A DNA stretch of 8,551 nucleotides from Candidatus Heimdallarchaeota archaeon AB_125. GTDB lineage: Archaea; Asgardarchaeota; Heimdallarchaeia; Heimdallarchaeales; Heimdallarchaeaceae. This document shows positions 5,605 to 8,551 of the stretch, piece by piece. The stretch spans positions 1-8,551 of the forward strand of contig MEHH01000103.1 of NCBI GenBank assembly GCA_001940755.1. The letters are read 5' to 3'. Position 1 is the stretch's first letter. Every line of letters starts with the position of its first letter. The translations under genes and the position numbers were made by a program. The notes below the pieces were generated by a model. It was not told the DNA's origin. It saw nothing but the letters and a program-made list of their open reading frames with translations, and searched no databases.

Positions 5605-7548
5605 TTATTTCAATCGGATAGTTGTTCCATTAGGAGGTGCAAGACTCTCTCTTTTTGTATTTTTATAGACCCATGAAGCAAATTTTGATACCTTTGATTC
5701 CTCTCCATGAATAACAACCACTCTTTCTGGTTTTGGAGTGACTTTATGGATATAATTTTCTAATTCTCTTCTATCACAGTGACCAGTGAAACCAGAGATA
5801 CTGTGAACAGCCATTTCTATATGATGCATCACAGTTTTTCCATTTTCAACCATTTGAATTTCAGTGATTCCTTTTTGGATTTTACTTCCCAAAGTTCCTT
5901 TTCCTTGATAACTTACAAAGATTAGTGCATTATTTGGGTCAGTACATAGAGCTTTGAAGTAGTAAACACTGGGACCACCATTCATCATACCACTTGTAGC
6001 TAAGATTATTGCAGGATCACCTTCAACAATCAATTCTCTCTCTTCACTTCCTGTTACATGTTTCATCTGTTCTGCTAGGAACGGATTCTCCCCCTCATGG
6101 AAAATTCGTTCTCTTAAAGCTTTCGACAAGAATTCAGGATGAGCTGTTGTGATTGCAGAAGCCTCTCGTATCATACCGTCAGTATAAACTGGAATTTGTG
6201 GAAGCTCTTTATTTCTCATAAGATTCTCTAAAACAACTAGAATTTCTTGAGCTCTTCCTACAGCGAGTACCGGAATTAGAACCTTCCCTCCTTTTTGAAT
6301 TGTATCTTGTATTATGTTCCTTAACATTTTTTCACATTCAACCCTTGAAGGAAGTATATCCTGAGGTTTTCCATAAGTTGATTCAATGAATAGAGTTTCT
6401 AGCCTTGGAAATCTAGCATTTGCGGGATCTAATAAATTAGATTTAGCAAATTTGATATCTTGAGCAAAAGCCATATTGTAGATTCCCTCTCCAATATGAA
6501 AGTGGGGAATTGCACTCCCAACAATGTGACCAGCATTGTGGAAAGTTAATCTTATATCTGGAGTTATATCTGTGACTTCTCCATAATCTAAAACAATAGT
6601 GTGTAAAACTGATTCAATAATATCTTTTTTCTCATAAGGTAGTGTTTTCCCTTCTTTATTAGCTACATCTAAGTAGTCAATTTGTAACATTGTCATCAAA
6701 TCTCTTGTTGGTCGAGTTGCATAAACTGCTCCTTTGTATCCATATTTGAACAAATATGGCACAAAACCTGAATGATCAAGGTGAGCATGTGAAATCACGA
6801 CAGCATCAAGTTGTTCAATATCAAATTCTGGTAGGTCGAATCTCGGAAAAGTATTATTTGGAGAATTGCTTCCAACATTTATCCCACAATCTATAATAGC
6901 TTTACTCTCTCCAGTTTGAATTAAAGCACAACTTCTTCCAACTTCAGCAAAACCTCCTAAAGCTGTTACTCTTATTGTGTCATCTCTATAGAGTACAGGT
7001 CTGTGAATTCTCTTTCCAACAGTTCGAAGAATTTCTTGGCGTTTTTTTGAATTTTCTTGATGAAGATGTCTTATTGTTTTAATAACTCTAGACTCGATAG
7101 GTGGAGTTCTCATGACTCTAGGTCTCCACAAAGTTTTTGCTATTATTGTTCTTAACATTTCACCTGATTTACCAATAATAACTCCTGGTTTCAGAGCTTC
7201 TATAATCACTTCACCTACAAGTTCATCAAAGTCAATATTTGTAATTTCTCCCTCTTTTCCAACTAATTCATTAATTGTAAAAATTGTTTCATCTTTATCT
7301 GATCTTACGCTTGGATCTGAACGAATGACTATTCTTTTCCTAAGTTTTTTTGCAAGTTCTTTTACAATCGTTTCATCATCTACTAATACACGTGGGTTCT
7401 TTGAATAAACAGCAACTTCTGGTCCTTCAAATTCAATTGTTGTGATTTCAGAATTGGATGGTAGTTCTGCATGTATATCATTAGATATTCTTTCTAATAC
7501 TTCTCTGTAACTCAAATTGTTCAACCCTAACAGATTTCTTAAAAACAA
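5605..7548 (-). CDS. fttA: aCPSF1/FttA: KH-domain beta-CASP ribonuclease and transcription termination factor
   Basis: The archaeal homologue of eukaryotic CPSF73: it cleaves nascent RNA at U-rich 3' ends and terminates transcription, and can act as an endo-/5'-exonuclease. It is 647 aa as drawn, close to the family's length. Two N-terminal KH-like domains (about 12-75 and 85-150) are present; the second has the GxxG loop GKSG at 126-129. The metallo-beta-lactamase core follows with HAHLDH at 254-259, His341 (NAGHIVGS) and Asp364 (AQDIK). The beta-CASP motifs are A at Glu389 (ESTYG), B at His590 (FTGHCD) and C at His614 (VIHGE). LATSGMMNGG at 516-525 is typical of the archaeal group. All metal ligands are present. 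The frame has no ATG before the KH domain, so the start is a TTG: 7548 (longest), 7524 or 7515. The 7515 choice makes the protein begin with SYREVLERI, where most homologues begin. Asp364 is preceded by AQ, not the more usual TG. Confidence 0.96.
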   Translation of the reverse strand: MFLRNLLGLNNLSYREVLERISNDIHAELPSNSEITTIEFEGPEVAVYSKNPRVLVDDETIVKELAKKLRKRIVIRSDPSVRSDKDETIFTINELVGKEGEITNIDFDELVGEVIIEALKPGVIIGKSGEMLRTIIAKTLWRPRVMRTPPIESRVIKTIRHLHQENSKKRQEILRTVGKRIHRPVLYRDDTIRVTALGGFAEVGRSCALIQTGESKAIIDCGINVGSNSPNNTFPRFDLPEFDIEQLDAVVISHAHLDHSGFVPYLFKYGYKGAVYATRPTRDLMTMLQIDYLDVANKEGKTLPYEKKDIIESVLHTIVLDYGEVTDITPDIRLTFHNAGHIVGSAIPHFHIGEGIYNMAFAQDIKFAKSNLLDPANARFPRLETLFIESTYGKPQDILPSRVECEKMLRNIIQDTIQKGGKVLIPVLAVGRAQEILVVLENLMRNKELPQIPVYTDGMIREASAITTAHPEFLSKALRERIFHEGENPFLAEQMKHVTGSEERELIVEGDPAIILATSGMMNGGPSVYYFKALCTDPNNALIFVSYQGKGTLGSKIQKGITEIQMVENGKTVMHHIEMAVHSISGFTGHCDRRELENYIHKVTPKPERVVVIHGEESKVSKFASWVYKNTKRESLAPPNGTTIRLK

Positions 7549-7695
7549 ATATTTAGAAGAACAAAAGCTCTAACATTTGCTTAAATAAAGTTTAAAACTA
7601 AATTAACTCTCGAAATTAGATTTAAATACTTTTTGATTTTGCTTGAGAAAACTTGATTTTCAATATTAAAGATAAACCAAGAAAAAAGTAGAGTT
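7549..7695 (-). promoter_or_regulatory. Promoter region of aCPSF1
   Basis: This 147-bp AT-rich gap separates the NIP7 stop from the aCPSF1 start. On the minus strand TTTATTTAA at 7589-7581 is a TATA candidate that places the transcript start near 7559, giving a leader of about 11 nt to TTG 7548 or about 44 nt to TTG 7515. AAGTTTAAA at 7588-7596 repeats a word seen at 4597-4604 in the divergent HTH promoter. No further gene is visible in the gap. Confidence 0.4.
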
Positions 7696-7702
7696 TCAAC
7701 TC
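7681..7702 (-). terminator. 3' end of the NOP2-NIP7 operon: small hairpin and T6 run
   Basis: On the minus strand GAGTTGAAACTC, overlapping the TGA stop, can fold as a short stem. It is followed by TACTTTTTTC with a T6 run at 7687-7682. The stem is small, but the T run immediately after the last gene of the operon is a credible archaeal terminator. Confidence 0.45.
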
Positions 7703-8241
7703 CCTTCTCTTAAATACCATCCTACATCTAGTGGTTTTCTTTTTGATCCTTTTATAACAACAGTATTCTGTTTTACAGTATGGAGTTCATTTGAACTTAC
7801 TTCAGCTTTTCCAATTCCATAAAAAATATTAGATTTACTCATAACTATTAGATGGTCGTTCTTCTCAAAAGATTCTTCAGATTTGCTAATATTCTCTTTG
7901 AAGATGGGTTTTCCATACAAGAATTGATCAGTTTTAACAATAATTTTCTTTGATGCATAATATGAAACCATTTTTGCACCTTCGATTTCAAGTTGAAATG
8001 TGTTTGACCAAATGCTTCCTATGGGTATTCCTGCAAAATAAACTTCTAAACCTGTTGTTTTTGAGATTAAATCTGAACTCTCGTGAGGAACAGCAAATGC
8101 TTCTTTTATCTTACCTTCCTTAATCCAGAAATAATAGCCTTTGAATGCACCTAAACTATCTGTACTAAAATGAGACTCAATTGTTTCTCTAATAAGATAA
8201 TCTTCCTCTTTAGTTCTTATTCGAAATATTGGTTTACTCAT
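7696..8241 (-). CDS. NIP7-like ribosome-biogenesis protein (pre-PUA + PUA domains)
   Basis: A 181-aa protein, the same length as eukaryotic NIP7 (180 aa). An N-terminal alpha/beta pre-PUA domain (about 1-98) has GLEVYFAGIPIGSI at 64-77 and FQLEIEGAKMVSYYA at 82-96. The PUA domain (about 100-178) has FLYGKPIFKENI at 107-118 and VMSKSNIFYGIGKAEVSS at 133-150, which parallel NIP7's FLYGNHVLKSGL and VYSMADIPLGFG. The end, LDVGWYLREG, parallels the NIP7 ending (IGEYVRHEE). In eukaryotes NIP7 binds pre-60S particles and works with NOP2; the archaeal protein is an RNA-binding PUA protein. Its ATG overlaps the stop of the NOP2/Sun methyltransferase by one base, with GGTGA 7 nt upstream, so the pair is translated together. 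This pairing supports the NIP7 call. It could alternatively be the detached PUA module of the methyltransferase. Confidence 0.82.
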   Translation of the reverse strand: MSKPIFRIRTKEEDYLIRETIESHFSTDSLGAFKGYYFWIKEGKIKEAFAVPHESSDLISKTTGLEVYFAGIPIGSIWSNTFQLEIEGAKMVSYYASKKIIVKTDQFLYGKPIFKENISKSEESFEKNDHLIVMSKSNIFYGIGKAEVSSNELHTVKQNTVVIKGSKRKPLDVGWYLREGS

Positions 8242-8551
8242 TATTTTTTCACCAACTTTGCTATGAAGAATCCTTCTCCATTTGTTTCATGGGGATACAA
8301 TCTTTTTGTTTTGTTTAGATTTTTGTTTAAATCCATATCTTGGAAATGTATAATGCCAGGCTTTGCATTTATTTCTATTTCTTCTAATTCCACATCAGCG
8401 TTCTTCAATACTTCAGAAATTACTAATTCGTTCTCTTCAGGTTCTAAAGAAAAAGTACTGTACACAAGTTCTCCATTAGATTTTAGAACATCAAGTGCAG
8501 TATAAAGTAAAGAAACTTGATAATCATGATAATTCAAGATGTCTTCTATGG
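8241..8551 (-). CDS. NOP2/Sun-family RNA cytosine-C5 methyltransferase, C-terminal end (5' end outside window)
   Basis: Only the last 102 residues are visible; the frame is open to the right edge. A TTG at 8537 is not the start. The region matches the end of the SAM-dependent methyltransferase domain of NOP2/Sun (RCMT) enzymes, which form 5-methylcytosine in rRNA or tRNA. Seen in order are the Q..LLYTALDVLKSNGELVYST helix-strand, the PEENE motif, the ADVELEEIEIN and KPGIIHF segments, then RLYPHETNGEGFFIAKLVKK, the conserved R-x-x-P-H...GFF-x-A-x-L ending. The catalytic motif VI, normally (S/C)TCS, reads STFS: codon 8451-8453 is TTT. The nucleophilic cysteine is therefore missing (see findings). 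Motif IV with its second cysteine and the SAM site lie outside the window. The stop overlaps the NIP7 ATG as TAATG. Confidence 0.9.
   Translation of the reverse strand, partial: IEDILNYHDYQVSLLYTALDVLKSNGELVYSTFSLEPEENELVISEVLKNADVELEEIEINAKPGIIHFQDMDLNKNLNKTKRLYPHETNGEGFFIAKLVKK
8249..8253 (-). promoter_or_regulatory. Shine-Dalgarno site of the NIP7-like gene
   Basis: GGTGA on the minus strand lies 7 nt before the ATG at 8241, inside the last codons of the methyltransferase gene. It supports this start and re-initiation at the TAATG overlap. Confidence 0.6.

Noticed and set aside
7112..7408. Plus-strand 98-aa frame inside aCPSF1
   Set aside because: It is antisense to the KH region, Ser/Phe/Ile-rich, without a promoter or a family match.
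8170..8505. Plus-strand 111-aa frame across the NIP7/NOP2 junction
   Set aside because: It spans the junction of two well-supported minus-strand genes and its composition is that of an antisense shadow.
1..8551. A novel multi-gene defence, CRISPR or mobile system
   Set aside because: All genes but one belong to recognised housekeeping families, and there are no repeat arrays, transposases, integrases or toxin-antitoxin pairs.

Overview
This window is a stretch of ordinary archaeal chromosome, AT-rich (about one third G+C by eye). The lineage call rests on gene content: an aCPSF1/FttA-type KH + beta-CASP nuclease, a NIP7-like protein, an MCT-1/Tma20-like PUA protein, a NOP2/Sun RNA methyltransferase, and TATA-like boxes about 26-34 nt ahead of several starts. 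An Asgard-type archaeon is possible (low GC, an enolase whose C-terminal third reads like the eukaryotic enzyme, a bactofilin-like scaffold protein), but the sequence alone does not prove it. I see no mobile element, CRISPR array, tRNA or rRNA.

Layout. Bases 1-657 (+): 3' two thirds of thiL (thiamine-phosphate kinase), cut by the left edge. Bases 711-1961 (+): enolase. Bases 2035-3552 (+): M32 (Taq/Pfu-type) metallocarboxypeptidase. Bases 3595-4497 (-): a 300-aa bactofilin-like beta-solenoid protein with a helical, SHOCT-like N-terminus. It converges on the peptidase and is divergent from the next operon. Bases 4643-5086 and 5106-5597 (+): a two-gene unit of an ArsR-like winged-helix regulator and an MCT-1-like PUA protein. 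Bases 5605-7548 (-): aCPSF1/FttA, whose 3' end lies only 7 bp from the PUA gene. Bases 7696-8241 and 8241-8551 (-): NIP7-like PUA protein preceded, with a 1-nt overlap, by the C-terminal end of a NOP2/Sun methyltransferase cut by the right edge.

How the genes fit together. The left third is metabolic (thiamine diphosphate synthesis, glycolysis/gluconeogenesis, peptide breakdown). The right half is RNA-centred: translation initiation/recycling (MCT-1-like), transcription termination and RNA processing (aCPSF1), and large-subunit ribosome assembly (NOP2 + NIP7, which are partners in eukaryotes). T-rich tracts follow several genes, as expected where aCPSF1 acts at U-rich 3' ends. Shine-Dalgarno-like sites appear before the bactofilin-like and NIP7 genes but not before enolase or the HTH gene, which look leaderless or nearly so.

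Most worth a second look: (1) the motif VI cysteine of the NOP2/Sun protein, normally the catalytic nucleophile, is phenylalanine; (2) the bactofilin-like protein has a strict 17-18-residue Ser/Thr-Gly ladder; (3) the divergent promoter at 4498-4642 holds palindromes and repeated TTAAAYC words; (4) aCPSF1 must start at a non-ATG codon; (5) the M32 peptidase has Gly for His in its HESQ motif. I do not see a multi-gene defence or otherwise novel system here.
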